Source: CAZPEV01 sp964585635 (lineage in GTDB: Bacteria > Zixibacteria > MSB-5A5 > GN15 > JAAZOE01). Taken from it: 5,676 bases of DNA. Location: the NCBI GenBank assembly GCA_964585635.1, contig CAZPEV010000192.1:1-5676 (forward strand). Reading direction: 5' to 3'. Positions 5,357-5,676 of the stretch are shown piece after piece (the stretch's first letter is position 1; every line of letters begins with the position of its first letter). The notes beneath the pieces are model-generated. The model had not been told where the DNA came from and searched no databases. It saw only the letters and a list, made by a program, of their open reading frames with translations. The translations under genes and the position numbers were made by a program.

Positions 5357-5386
5357 TTGACGGTTGCATCGATCCGGCCGTATATT
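5357..5386 (+). promoter_or_regulatory. Near-consensus promoter of the ABC ATPase gene
   Basis: TTGACG (5357-5362) and TATATT (5381-5386), each 5 of 6 to consensus, are separated by 18 nt. The -10 box ends only 7 nt before the ATG at 5394, so transcription should start at or within a base or two of the start codon. A 6-bp inverted repeat (CCCGGC 5331-5336 with GCCGGG 5344-5349) lies just upstream of the -35 and could be an operator. Confidence 0.6.
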
Positions 5387-5393
5387 GCCGGCG

Positions 5394-5676
5394 ATGATCA
5401 CCACGGAAGCCGCCAACGGCGAAACTATCCTGTCGGCCCGCGATCTGACGCGCTCGGTCATGACCGAATCGGGAAACCGGACGATCATCGAGGCCTTCAC
5501 CTTCGAATTTGCCACCGGGAAGATCTACACCGTGGTTGGGCCGTCGGGAGCAGGGAAGACGTCGCTCTTGCGGCTGTTCAACCGGTTGGACGAGAAGAGC
5601 GGCGGGGAGTTGTCCTATCGCGGCCGGGCGGTGGACGAATATCGGGTGCCCGACCTGCGGCGGAAGATTGGTCTGG
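5394..5676 (+). CDS. ABC transporter ATP-binding protein, N-terminal part (FetA/YbbL-like)
   Basis: Only the first 94 codons are in the window and the gene continues past the end. The Walker A motif GPSGAGKT (49-56) is intact. It follows a typical N-terminal beta strand and is followed by SLLRLFNRLDEKSGGELSYRG (57-77) and the LRRKIGL strand (88-94) that leads to the Q-loop. The NRLDE...GGEL.YRGR pattern resembles small stand-alone ATPases of the FetA/YbbL (STAR1-like) group, which pair with a FetB/YbbM membrane protein. A phosphate- or other import ATPase remains possible. The Q-loop, signature and Walker B lie outside the window. There is no Shine-Dalgarno before the ATG and a promoter lies immediately upstream, so a leaderless mRNA is likely. 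The next in-frame ATG (5460) would cut off the first strand and is a poor alternative. Confidence 0.85.
   Translation, partial: MITTEAANGETILSARDLTRSVMTESGNRTIIEAFTFEFATGKIYTVVGPSGAGKTSLLRLFNRLDEKSGGELSYRGRAVDEYRVPDLRRKIGL

Overview
The window looks like a moderately GC-rich piece of a Gram-negative (diderm) bacterial chromosome. It carries three complete genes and the start of a fourth. An outer-membrane beta-barrel protein with a cleavable signal peptide and a C-terminal Phe argues for an outer membrane. Good Shine-Dalgarno sites precede three of the genes, and the spacers are crowded with small GC-rich hairpin repeats. Spacers of this kind are typical of some uncultured bacterial lineages, but the sequence alone does not fix the taxon.

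Positions 1-407 are non-coding. They hold the arm of one hairpin repeat at the very edge (1-15), a 50-bp hairpin repeat (82-131), a long nested hairpin (153-190) and a probable promoter (TTGCCA-18-TATATT, 235-264). Positions 408-3323 encode one large single-chain restriction-modification enzyme of the Type IIG (Eco57I-like) kind: an HsdR-N-like PD-(D/E)xK nuclease, then a gamma-class N6-adenine methyltransferase, then a TaqI-like target-recognition domain. It stands alone, with no separate methylase, specificity or control gene visible. Its target-recognition half is clearly AT-richer than the rest of the gene.

Positions 3324-3942 are a long spacer. It contains a second copy of the 50-bp repeat, a short open stretch that may be the decayed 3' end of a lost gene, at least five further hairpins, a probable promoter (3776-3804) and a possibly structured leader. 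Both repeat types seen upstream of the restriction enzyme recur downstream of it in the same orientation, so the gene is bracketed by repeats.

Positions 3943-4602 encode a small secreted outer-membrane beta-barrel protein. A perfect 11-bp hairpin (4624-4649) lies between it and the convergent osmC gene (4780-5205, minus strand), a thiol peroxidase of the OsmC family with all its catalytic residues. Divergent from osmC, an ABC-transporter ATPase begins at 5394 and runs off the end. Its near-consensus promoter sits so close to the ATG that the mRNA is probably leaderless.

The genes do not form one pathway. The window reads as a stand-alone defence gene placed among repeat debris next to ordinary envelope, stress and transport genes. 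I found no convincing evidence for a wholly new system. The most informative points are the mosaic composition of the restriction enzyme, the bracketing repeats whose inner stems differ but still pair, and the leaderless ABC promoter.
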